Source of the DNA: Natronorubrum halophilum
Lineage (GTDB): Archaea; Halobacteriota; Halobacteria; Halobacteriales; Natrialbaceae
Direction of reading: 5' to 3'
Assembly (NCBI RefSeq): GCF_003670115.1
Contig: NZ_QQTY01000001.1
Coordinates: 434,001-498,000 of the forward strand
DNA length: 64,000 bases
Part shown: piece after piece, positions 25,337 through 32,927 of the stretch
Layout: the number at the start of each line of letters is the position of its first letter
Position numbering within the stretch: the first letter of the stretch is position 1
Position numbers and translations under genes: made by a program
Notes under the pieces: generated by a model
Told to the model about the DNA's origin: nothing
The model's input: only the letters and a program-made list of their open reading frames with translations
Databases searched by the model: none

Positions 25337-26764
25337 ATGATCACAGGCGAGCGGATGGCCGCCGTCGACGAGAACGCCGCAGCGCTCGGCGTGGCCCGAA
25401 AGCAGTTGATGGAATCGAGCGGACACGCGGTCGCTCGCACGGTTCGAACGGTTGCGGAGCCCGACGACCGGATCGCGATCGTGGCCGGGCGCGGAAACAA
25501 CGGCGGGGACGCGTTCGTCGCCGCGCGGTTTCTGGACGAGTATTCGGTTAGCATCCTCCTGCTCGGGAAGTCCGAGAACATCGGGACCGGCATCGCTCGA
25601 GAGAACTGGGAGGCTCTCGAGCAGTCGGGGTACGACGCTCGCGAGGTGACGGACTCGAGCGAGTTCGACCTCCCCGAGGCGGACGTCGTCGTCGACGCCA
25701 TGCTCGGCACCGGAATCAGCGGCGACCTCCGCGAGCCCGCGGCGACCGCAGCCGACGCGATCAACGCGTCCGGCGCGACCGTCGTCGCGGTCGACATCCC
25801 CTCCGGCTTCGATGCCGACGACGGCGATCACGCGGCGAACGGCGTCGAGGCCGACCACGTCGTCACCTTCCACGACACGAAACCGGGACTGGAGGGACTC
25901 GATGCAGCGATCACCGTCGCCGACATCGGGATTCCGGCCGCGGCAGAACGCGACGTCGGCCCCGGCGATATCGCGCTCGCGCGGCCCGATAGCCGCGACG
26001 GCCGACCCTACATCATCGGCGGCGGCCCCTACACCGGCGCGCCGGCGCTCGCCGCCCAGGCCGCGCTCCGCGCCGGTGCAGAACTCTCGTTCGTCGCCGC
26101 GCCGGAGTCCGTCGCCGGCGAAATCCAGGGTTACGCCGAGGATCTCATCGTCCAGCCCTACGAGAGCGACGTGCTCACGCCCGAACGGGCCGACGAACTG
26201 CTCGAGACCGCCCAGCGCTACGACAACGTGATCGTGCTGGGGCCGGGACTGGGCACCGCCGACGAAACGCTCGCGGCCGCCGCCCAGTTCCTCGAGTCCT
26301 ACGCCGGCCGGGCGGTCGTCGACGCGGACGCGCTGCGGGTCGTGCCCGACCTCGAGACCGAGGCGACGCTGGTCTGTACCCCTAATCGCGGCGAGTTGGC
26401 GAGGATGGGCGGGCCGGATGTCGACGATCTGGCCGCTGCAGCCGACGAGATCGAAGCCTTCGCAGCCGATCTAGGACACATCGTCCTCGCGAAGGGTGCA
26501 ACCGACGTCATCACAGACGGCGAGCGAACCCGGATCAGCCGGTCCGGCACCGTCGGGATGAAAGTCGGCGGCACCGGCGACACGCTCGCCGGTATCGTCG
26601 CGGCGCTGATGGAACACGCCGAACCGCTCGACGCCGCCGCAGCGGGTGCACAGGTTAACGGCCTCGCGGGCGAACGCCTGGCGGAAACCCAGGAATTCGG
26701 CTTCCTCGCATCCGAAATGCTTGAGGAACTGCCGGCGACACTGTGGGACGAGAGCAATGAGTAA
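25337..26764 (+). CDS. nnr: Bifunctional NAD(P)HX epimerase / ADP-dependent NAD(P)HX dehydratase
   Basis: It repairs hydrated NAD(P)H. The 475-residue product has an N-terminal YjeF epimerase domain (about 1-210) with VAGRGNNGGDAFVAARFL and VVDAMLGTGISG. A C-terminal ribokinase-like dehydratase domain (about 215-475) follows with VLGPGLG, CTPNRGELAR and the key GGTGDTLAGIVAALM motif. The start is ATG 25337 (MITGERMAAVDENAAALG), the standard family opening. The last 8 bases overlap the start of moaC, so the two are co-translated. Confidence 0.95.
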   Translation: MITGERMAAVDENAAALGVARKQLMESSGHAVARTVRTVAEPDDRIAIVAGRGNNGGDAFVAARFLDEYSVSILLLGKSENIGTGIARENWEALEQSGYDAREVTDSSEFDLPEADVVVDAMLGTGISGDLREPAATAADAINASGATVVAVDIPSGFDADDGDHAANGVEADHVVTFHDTKPGLEGLDAAITVADIGIPAAAERDVGPGDIALARPDSRDGRPYIIGGGPYTGAPALAAQAALRAGAELSFVAAPESVAGEIQGYAEDLIVQPYESDVLTPERADELLETAQRYDNVIVLGPGLGTADETLAAAAQFLESYAGRAVVDADALRVVPDLETEATLVCTPNRGELARMGGPDVDDLAAAADEIEAFAADLGHIVLAKGATDVITDGERTRISRSGTVGMKVGGTGDTLAGIVAALMEHAEPLDAAAAGAQVNGLAGERLAETQEFGFLASEMLEELPATLWDESNE

Positions 26765-27272
26765 GAATCCCGAAAACCGGGCGGATCGGTCCGGGGACGC
26801 CGACGAACTGACCCACACGACGGACGAGGGAGACGTACAGATGGTCGACGTCGGCGACAAACCCGACAGCGAGCGTCGTGCGGTTGCCGTCGGCGAGATC
26901 CACCTCCAGCCGTCGACGATCGAGGCGATTCAGGACGATCAGGTCGGCAAGGGCGACGTCCTCGCGACGGCTCGGATCGGTGCGGTCCAGGCCGTCAAAC
27001 ACACCTGGGAAACGATCCCGATGTGCCACCAGATCCCGATCACGAACGTCGACACCGACTTTTCGCTCGCGGACGATCGGATCGAACTCGAGGTCGGCGT
27101 CGAAACGACGGGGAAGACGGGCTGCGAGATGGAGGCCCTCGAGGGCGTCACGACGGGGCTCAACGTCGTCTGGGATATGGTCAAGGCCGTCGAGAAGGAC
27201 GACGAGGGACAGTATCCGGCGACGGGAATCGAGAACGTGCGGGTGCTCGCGAAGGAGAAACACGAGAAGTGA
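26757..27272 (+). CDS. moaC: Cyclic pyranopterin monophosphate synthase accessory protein MoaC
   Basis: Molybdenum cofactor biosynthesis, forming cyclic pyranopterin phosphate together with MoaA. The 171-residue product has an N-terminal acidic extension, then MVDVGDKPDSERRAVAVGEI, KGDVLATARIGAVQAVK, the active-site motif PMCHQIPI, TTGKTGCEMEALEGV and WDMVKAVEKD, all family hallmarks. The ATG overlaps the end of nnr (26757-26764). No other moa gene is in the window. Confidence 0.96.
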   Translation: MSKNPENRADRSGDADELTHTTDEGDVQMVDVGDKPDSERRAVAVGEIHLQPSTIEAIQDDQVGKGDVLATARIGAVQAVKHTWETIPMCHQIPITNVDTDFSLADDRIELEVGVETTGKTGCEMEALEGVTTGLNVVWDMVKAVEKDDEGQYPATGIENVRVLAKEKHEK

Positions 27273-27303
27273 TGTAGCGCTGAGGAGAACCGGAACGCGC
27301 ACG

Positions 27304-28331
27304 ATGACACTCCGGACGCCTCTCTGTGACACCCTCGAGATCGACCACCCGATCGTGCAAGCGCCGATCGGCAGCGCGACGACCCCAGAACTCGCCGCGG
27401 CCGTCTCGAACGTCGGCGGCCTCGGCCACCTCGCGGTGACGTGGCGCGACCTTGAGGAGACGTGATTCGTGAGACTCGCGAACGAACCGAGGAGCCGTTC
27501 GCGGTCAACCTGGTACTCGACGAGGCGACGACGACCGTCGGGACAGAGGTGCACCTCGAGACGGCCCTCGAGGCGGGCGCACCGATCGTCTCCTTTTCGT
27601 TCGGCGACGCGGCTCCCTACGTCGATCGGGTCCACGAGGCGGGCGCGCTCTCGCTCCAGACGGTCGGCAGCGCCGAGGCTGTAGCTGCTGGGGTCGACGT
27701 CGTCGTCACGCAGGACCTCGAGGCGGGTGGCCACGTCCAGAGCGAGGTGGCGACGACGGCGCTCGTTCCCAGCGTCGCGGACGCGGTCGGTGACGAGGTA
27801 CCGATCGTCGCTGCGGGCGGCATCGCCGACGGTCGGGGAGTCGCGGCGGCGCTCGTGCTGGGGGCCGACGGCGCGTGGCTCGGCACCCGCTTCGTCGCGA
27901 CGACGGAGGCGAACGTCCACGACGAGTACCAGCGCCGCGTTCGAGAGAGCGACGAAACCGACACCAGCTACACGACGGTGTTCGACAAGGGCTGGCCCGG
28001 AATGTCCCACCGCGTGTTGGAGAACGAGACGCTCGAGCGATGGGAGGCGGCGGGGCGGCCGACCGCCGGCGAACGGCCGGGCGAGGATGACGTCGTTGCA
28101 CGGGCCAGCGGTAACGACGGCGACGGTGACGGCCGGCCGATCGAACGCTACGACGAGGCCCTGGCGACGCCGGATGTCGACGGTGGTATCGGGGATATGG
28201 CGCTGTACGCGGGCCAGAGTGCCGGGTTGACGGATAACGTTCGGCCGGCGGATGCGGTCCTCGAGACCCTCGTCTCGGAGGCTCGGGAGACGATCACTCG
28301 GGTAGGGACGAGCGTCCGCGATGACAGTTGA
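27304..28331 (+). pseudogene. Nitronate monooxygenase-family protein with a frameshift
   Basis: The first 53 codons (27304-27465) encode MTLRTPLCDTLEIDHPIVQAPIGS... up to TWRDLEET and then TGA. The remainder continues in another frame from about 27462 (VIRETRERTEEPFAVNLVLD). Joined, they read as one nitronate monooxygenase / 2-nitropropane dioxygenase-type FMN protein of about 340 residues. It has QAPIGS for phosphate binding, TQDLEAGGHV, VAAGGIADGRGVAAALVLGADGAWLGTRFVAT and a C-terminal NMO region. A loss of 1 or 4 bases at ~27460 explains the break. It may be a true pseudogene, a sequencing error, or two translated halves, since a GTG lies right at the junction. Confidence 0.8.
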
Positions 28332-28437
28332 GATGGAGTCGGGTGCGCTCAACATCTTCACTCGAGAAGCAGGACCGCGGTTGTCTGAGACGAACCGGAA
28401 ACATCTACATGATGGAATCGTAACTGGACGGTCGGGA

Positions 28438-28839
28438 ATGAACGCCGCAATCGACATCTGGCTGATACCCGCAGCGCTCACGCTACTCCTCGTACCACTG
28501 GCCGGCGCTTGTCTCTGTTACGCGATCGGTGCCGACGCGAGTGCCCGCGGCGCGAGCGGCCTCGGTTGGTGCTCGTTCGCGTTCGTGCTTGCGCCGATCG
28601 CCGTCCCCGCGTACCTGCTGTACAGACGCCGGCTTCCCGCTCGAGGCGACTCAGCCGGACGGACCGAACGTTGGATCGGCGCGTTCGGGATCGGCGCAAT
28701 TGCCGCCTACGCCGTGGGAGCGATCGTCGCCCCGCCGGACCCAATAAGTCTCGTGATCTATACGATTCCGCTGATCGCCATTTTCGTTCCGCTGGCGACG
28801 CGCGTCTACGCGCCGAAGCGACGGGGAATCAGCACCTGA
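28438..28839 (+). CDS. Small haloarchaeal membrane protein
   Basis: The protein has 133 residues and four predicted membrane helices: IDIWLIPAALTLLLVPLAGACLCYAIG, GWCSFAFVLAPIAVPAYLLYRR, IGAFGIGAIAAYAVGAIVA and LVIYTIPLIAIFVPLATRVY. The start was set at MNAAIDIW, because the upstream frame from 28321 overlaps the previous gene and is not hydrophobic or conserved in appearance. I do not recognise the family. Confidence 0.6.
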   Translation: MNAAIDIWLIPAALTLLLVPLAGACLCYAIGADASARGASGLGWCSFAFVLAPIAVPAYLLYRRRLPARGDSAGRTERWIGAFGIGAIAAYAVGAIVAPPDPISLVIYTIPLIAIFVPLATRVYAPKRRGIST

Positions 28840-28893
28840 CGCCGATTGCCGGGCGCGGAACGTACTTTTTCCTCGAGCGCCTAGATCAACGAC

Positions 28894-29874
28894 ATGTCCG
28901 CCGAGGACGTGGACGACGCCGATTCGGTCCCCGAAACCGACTGGACCGAGCAGCTATCCGCGCCCAGCGACGCCTTTCAGGCGCTCGGCAACGAGATCCG
29001 GATGGGCATCCTCGAGACGATGCTCGAGCGCGTCGACGGCGACGGACCGTCACGAGTCACCTTTTCGGAGCTCTTCGAGGCTTCGGAGGTCGACACCTCC
29101 GCGGGCTTCGCCTACCACCTCGAGCAGCTCGTCGGGCCGTACCTCCGAAAACACGCGGAAGGGGACGAAAACGGCGATTCCGACGTGACTACGGCGGGCT
29201 ACGAACTCACCTACGCCGGACTGCAGATCGCTCGCGCGATCGCCACCGGCACCTACACCCACCGGGTCGACCACCCGCCGATCGCGCTCGAGGAGGCCTG
29301 TCCGTTTTGCGGACGCGAGGCGCTCGAGGCCGAATCGACGGACAATATCGTGACCGTAGCCTGTGCCGGCTGTGAGCGCCGGCTGTTAGCGCTCGGCTTT
29401 CCGCCGTCGGGACTCGAGGCCCACGGACGAAGCTTTCCCGAGGCCTTCGACCGCCACCACCGCCATCGGCTCGCGCTCATGCGCGACGGCGTCTGTCCCG
29501 CGTGTGCCGGTGCCGTCACCGCTCGAGTCGATACCCCCTCGAGCGCCGTGGCCGACGAATTACCGGCCGACCACATGGGCCACGTCCAGGCCGTCCTCGA
29601 GTGTTCCACCTGCGGCACCGAAGCGCGCTGTCCCGTCACGCTGGCGCTGCTCGAGCACGCGGCCGTCGTCTCGTTCTACCGCGACCACGACCGGGACGTC
29701 GGCGACCGCCCGATCTGGAACGTCGGCCACGAGTGGGCCGAAACGGTGCTCTCGGAGGACCCGCTCGCGGTTCGGGTCGTCGTCGAACTCGAGGACGACG
29801 TGCTCGCGCTGTACGTCAACGAACGACTCGAAGTAGTCGACGTCCAGCGGTCGTCGGACGCGGAAGACGAGTAG
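28894..29874 (+). CDS. Winged-helix regulator with two zinc-ribbon segments (ArsR-like)
   Basis: The protein has 326 residues. An N-terminal winged helix (about 20-120) reads SDAFQALGNEIRMGILETML...VTFSELFEASEVDTSAGFAYHLEQLVGPYLRK..GYELTYAGLQIARAI. Two Cys clusters follow, CPFCGREA...VACAGCERR (about 137-170) and CPACAGAV...LECSTCGTEARCP (about 205-250), each fit for a zinc site. A C-terminal domain follows. This layout recurs in haloarchaeal putative transcription regulators of unknown target. No operon partner is evident. Confidence 0.8.
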   Translation: MSAEDVDDADSVPETDWTEQLSAPSDAFQALGNEIRMGILETMLERVDGDGPSRVTFSELFEASEVDTSAGFAYHLEQLVGPYLRKHAEGDENGDSDVTTAGYELTYAGLQIARAIATGTYTHRVDHPPIALEEACPFCGREALEAESTDNIVTVACAGCERRLLALGFPPSGLEAHGRSFPEAFDRHHRHRLALMRDGVCPACAGAVTARVDTPSSAVADELPADHMGHVQAVLECSTCGTEARCPVTLALLEHAAVVSFYRDHDRDVGDRPIWNVGHEWAETVLSEDPLAVRVVVELEDDVLALYVNERLEVVDVQRSSDAEDE

Positions 29875-29936
29875 TCCATAGTCAGTGGCGGCGATTCACA
29901 TCCTATTCCGGACCGGCCATACCACGTTGCGGTGGC

Positions 29937-30059
29937 GCGCGCTGTGCTGCGGCGAGCGAACAGCGAGACGTAGCATGAATTTGCGCGAGGGATGAGTGAG
30001 CGATCGAAGAGAGCGAACGAATCGGTTGGGGAGGACGTGGAAATTATCGCCGCCAGCGG
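29937..30059 (+). repeat. Dispersed haloarchaeal repeat, copy A
   Basis: It shares blocks in the same order with 44150-44358. These are a left block GCGCGCTGTG, then GCGAGGG(A/G)TGAG(T/C)GA at 29985 onward, and a right block AATCGGTTGGGGAGG..GTGGAAAT(T/C)A(T/C)CGC(C/T)GCCAGCGG at 30020-30059. The interior differs between copies; this copy is shorter and lacks the two strong hairpins of copy B. Confidence 0.7.
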
Positions 30060-30126
30060 TTGCAGAACACACGTTGTCGTCGTCCGTACGGTATCGGCTC
30101 GAGCGTTCCATTCGTACGGAGACCAT

Positions 30127-30243
30127 AGTAGCCACTGAAAATCAATGCACACCCCATCGCACGAGGGCAGCGCGGTTCTCGCTCACTCCGTTCGCTCCGA
30201 ACCGCGGCTGTGCGATGGGTGTGTACATCGTTTCAGTTGTTAC
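30127..30243. mobile_element. MITE-like palindromic element with ~34-bp imperfect terminal inverted repeats
   Basis: The left end reads GTAGCCACTGAAAATCAATG, then CACACCCCATCGCAC. The reverse complement of the right end reads GTAACAACTGAAACGATGTA, then CACACCCATCGCAC. Inside these a second stem pairs CGCGGTTC (30171-30178) with GAACCGCG (30199-30206) around a 20-nt loop rich in CTCACTCCGTTCGCTCC. There is no internal gene and I see no convincing target-site duplication. The size and structure fit a non-autonomous transposable element or a large transcript-end hairpin. Confidence 0.6.
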
Positions 30244-30265
30244 TATAAACGGGTCGAGACGTCGA

Positions 30266-31027
30266 TCACTCGAGTGCCGCGAGCACCGCTTCGATCTCGC
30301 CGGTCGAGAACTCGTCGACGGTCCCGGTTTCCGAGTCGATCGTCCAGACGTCGAGGCTCTCCGGCTCGAGGGCCGCGTCACCATCGCCTTCAGCCGTCGC
30401 TTCGAGCGCCTCGAGCGCCGCCGTCGTTCCCCGACGTCGATCGAGCGGACCACCGCCGTCCAGTCGATCCTCGAAGAACCCGCTGATCTCGTCGGTGCCG
30501 TTGCCGATCGAGACGGCGCGCCAGCCGTAGGGCGTGCCGCTGGGATCGACTTCGAACAGTCGCGGCTCGACGTCGCTCCCGCCCGGCCGGTCGGGATCGA
30601 TGCCGGCGACGAGCAACGCGGCACCGAACGGTCTCGAGCCGCCGGTCTGGGTGTGCTCCTGAACGTGATCCGCGAGGTGGGTCGCGAGCGGTTCCACGCC
30701 GATGGGTTCGCCGTATCGCACCCGATGGTGCTGTGCGACGCGCCGGGCGACGTCGACGAGCTGTCGCGCGTCGGCCGCGTGACCCGCGGAGGCGATGGCG
30801 AGGTGGTCGTCGACTTCGTGGATCTTCTCGATCGTTTCCGCCTCGAGCAGCGACGAGCGAACCCGCTTTCGCGCCGCGAGGACGACGCCGTCGTCGGTCG
30901 CGACGCCCACGCTCGGCGAGCCGCGTTTGACGGCCTCGCGGGCGTACTCGACCTGGTAGAGCCGGCCGTCCGGTGAGAAGATGGTGTTCCCGCGGTCGTA
31001 GGCCTGTTGACCGGTCGTCGAATCCAT
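30266..31027 (-). CDS. psmA: Proteasome alpha subunit (divergent paralogue)
   Basis: A 20S proteasome outer-ring subunit of 253 residues. The N-terminal gate/helix region is intact: QQAYDRGNTIFSPDGRLYQVEYAREAVKRGSPSVGVATDDGVVLAARKRVRS, matching the alpha signature (YDR...FSP.GRLYQVEYA..A). IASAGHAADARQLVDVARRVAQHHRVRYGEPI and FGAALLVAGID follow. A longer C-terminal part with an acidic insert (about 190-225) is unlike the main haloarchaeal alpha. It lies one base after the beta-subunit gene, so both are made from one transcript. Divergence suggests a second, specialised proteasome. Confidence 0.93.
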   Translation of the reverse strand: MDSTTGQQAYDRGNTIFSPDGRLYQVEYAREAVKRGSPSVGVATDDGVVLAARKRVRSSLLEAETIEKIHEVDDHLAIASAGHAADARQLVDVARRVAQHHRVRYGEPIGVEPLATHLADHVQEHTQTGGSRPFGAALLVAGIDPDRPGGSDVEPRLFEVDPSGTPYGWRAVSIGNGTDEISGFFEDRLDGGGPLDRRRGTTAALEALEATAEGDGDAALEPESLDVWTIDSETGTVDEFSTGEIEAVLAALE

Positions 31028-31028
31028 C

Positions 31029-31808
31029 TTAGACCGCCTCCTCGTCCGTTCGGGTTCCGACCCCCTCGGATCCGTCACCTGTCCTCGCGACGGCGCGGTC
31101 GATCGTCTCGAACTGCTCGAGATCAACCCCGTCGTCGGTGATCGTCGCGACCGTCACTCCGTCGCCGCTCGCGGTATCCCGTTCGGTCGCGCTTCGGACG
31201 GCGCTCGTCACGATCGACCGCAGCTCCGGGACGGACGTCCCAGGATCGTACGCGTCCTCGAGTGCGCCGTAGGCGAGTTGCATACCGCTGCCGTTGGCCG
31301 CGTACGCCGTCTCCATGACGCTGCCACCGCCGCCGATCCGGTAGACGGCCGGCTCATCGTCGACGCCCGCGAGCACGAGCTCGAGAATGTGGTAGGGACC
31401 GCGACGCACGAGATCTCCGGTGACCGTCGCCGCCGTTTCCACCGACGCGGGCTCGCCCTGCCGAAGCTCGTACCGACGGAGTTCGGCTCGCAACTGTCGC
31501 ACGAGCGACTGCGCGTCGCTGACGCTGCCCGCGAAGGTGACGGCCGTTCGATCGGCGACCGGTTCGATCTTTCGGGCGGATCGGTCCGTCACGAACTGAC
31601 CGCCGAGACTCGCACGCGTGTCCGCGGCGAGGACGGCACCGCCGTCGCCGACAGCACCGATCGTGGTCGTTCCGGTCGTAATAGCGGTCGGTGCGTCCGC
31701 CGGAGCGATCCCTTCCTCGTGTCGGTCGACAGTCGCCGCAGTACTGACCGACGAAATTTCGGCCGACTCGAGGCCGTCCGTGCCGGCACTGTCTCTGGAG
31801 TACATCAT
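31029..31808 (-). CDS. psmB: Proteasome beta subunit (catalytic, with propeptide)
   Basis: The catalytic inner-ring subunit, 259 residues. Autoprocessing is expected between Gly46 and Thr47 (TTG-TTTIG), leaving Thr1 as nucleophile. Asp17 of the mature chain is in LAADTRAS and the catalytic Lys is in SARKIEP. FAGSVSDAQSLVRQLRAELRRYELRQGEP and the C-terminal SGDGVTVATITDDG are typical of beta subunits. The propeptide is 46 residues. The mRNA continues into the alpha gene after a 1-base gap. The promoter is a perfect 20-bp palindrome (31841-31860). Confidence 0.93.
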   Translation of the reverse strand: MMYSRDSAGTDGLESAEISSVSTAATVDRHEEGIAPADAPTAITTGTTTIGAVGDGGAVLAADTRASLGGQFVTDRSARKIEPVADRTAVTFAGSVSDAQSLVRQLRAELRRYELRQGEPASVETAATVTGDLVRRGPYHILELVLAGVDDEPAVYRIGGGGSVMETAYAANGSGMQLAYGALEDAYDPGTSVPELRSIVTSAVRSATERDTASGDGVTVATITDDGVDLEQFETIDRAVARTGDGSEGVGTRTDEEAV

Positions 31809-31840
31809 CGAAGAGGACGGGGTTCAGCGGATTAATTGTT

Positions 31841-31860
31841 AGCTAAAATATATTTTAGCT
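31841..31860 (-). promoter_or_regulatory. Perfect 20-bp palindrome containing the proteasome TATA box
   Basis: AGCTAAAATATATTTTAGCT is identical to its reverse complement. Its AT-rich centre (31845-31856) lies ~42 nt upstream of the beta-subunit ATG at 31808, where a TATA box is expected for a ~15-nt leader. Overlap of the TATA box by a symmetrical sequence suggests an operator for a dimeric repressor, or a promoter that can fire in both directions. Confidence 0.6.
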
Positions 31861-31990
31861 GCGGGGGCGTACGAACCCGTCTCGAGCGCTGGAAGCGACT
31901 GTGAGCGGGAGAGCGAGGGGGTCGGAGGGCCCGGAGCACGATCCTTGCGAACTGAACGCTCGGCGCGGGAACGGGAACGACGCGCCCTGT

Positions 31991-32734
31991 CTACAGGTCC
32001 ATTCCGCCGTTGACGTCGATCACTTCGCCCGTCACGTACGACGACTCCTTGCTGGCCAGGAACCGGACGACGGCGGCGACGTCTTCCACTTCCGCCAGTC
32101 GCTCGAGCGGGATCCCGGAGATGATGCGCTCTAAGACCGCCTCCGGAACGCTCTCGAGCATGTCGGTCGCCGTGAAACCGGGTGCGACGCAGTTGGCCGT
32201 CGACCCGCCCTTGGCGAGTTCGAGCGCGATCGTCCGGGTGAAGCCGAACATGCCGCTTTTGGCGGCGGCGTAGTTGGCCTGTCCGAAGTTCCCCTGTTTA
32301 CCGACGACGCTCGAGATGTTGATGAGGCGACCCTCGTCGGCGTTCCAGATGTCGTCGAAGAACTCCTGCGTGCAGTTGAACATCCCGCCGAGGTTGACGT
32401 CCATAACCCGATCCCACTCCTCGCGGGTCATCTCGGTGAACTGCTCGTCGGCGGTGATCCCGGCGTTGTTCACCAGCACGTCCGCCGGACCGAACGCATC
32501 GTGACAGACCTCTCGCATGTGTTCGACGTCCTCGCGGTTCGCAATATCGGCTTTCGCCGTAACGGCCTGGCCGCCCGCCGCTTCGATCGCTTCGACGGCT
32601 TCATGTGCCGATCCTTCCGACGATCGGTAGTTAATCACGACGTTTGCGCCCTCTTCCCCGAGGTACTCCGCGATACCTCGCCCGATCCCGCGTGCCGATC
32701 CCGTGATAATACAGGTGCGCCCATCCATGGACAT
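31991..32734 (-). CDS. phaB: Acetoacetyl-CoA / 3-oxoacyl reductase (SDR family), PHA cluster
   Basis: It reduces 3-ketoacyl-CoA to (R)-3-hydroxyacyl-CoA with NADPH for polyhydroxyalkanoate synthesis. The 247-residue short-chain dehydrogenase has the cofactor site TGSARGIGRGIA, NNAGIT, the catalytic Ser in ISSVVGKQGNFGQANYAAAKSG, and Tyr/Lys as YxxxK. It closes VTGEVIDVNGGMDL. It lies downstream of phaC, but 193 bases apart, with its own TATA element (GTTATTTACC on the minus strand, about 32760-32770). FabG function in fatty-acid-like metabolism is the alternative; context favours PhaB. Confidence 0.88.
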   Translation of the reverse strand: MSMDGRTCIITGSARGIGRGIAEYLGEEGANVVINYRSSEGSAHEAVEAIEAAGGQAVTAKADIANREDVEHMREVCHDAFGPADVLVNNAGITADEQFTEMTREEWDRVMDVNLGGMFNCTQEFFDDIWNADEGRLINISSVVGKQGNFGQANYAAAKSGMFGFTRTIALELAKGGSTANCVAPGFTATDMLESVPEAVLERIISGIPLERLAEVEDVAAVVRFLASKESSYVTGEVIDVNGGMDL

Positions 32735-32927
32735 ATTAGGTGAACGTTACACCGCTGGCGGTAAATAACGGCCTGTTAGATTCGAAACAGGAGGCGGAGA
32801 ACGCTCGCCTAGTCGGTCGACTCGTCCGTCGGCCGTCGCCTTCGTGGATGCGCCGATGCCGTCCGGCGACCTCACCGCTGCGTGTCCGAGTCGACCACCG
32901 GAACGCAAAACGGAACGGAGGAGAGCG

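Larger units (their letters stand above)
29875..30265. other. Gene-free region occupied by repeats
   Basis: This 391-base gap between the regulator and the proteasome alpha gene is filled by two repeat elements: copy A of a dispersed repeat (29937-30059) and a palindromic MITE-like element (30127-30243). Open frames here in either strand only read through the repeats. Confidence 0.7.

Noticed and set aside
30145-30486. Arg/Ser-rich plus-strand frame starting within the palindromic element
   Set aside because: It is the antisense shadow of the proteasome alpha gene joined to the repeat; composition is not protein-like.
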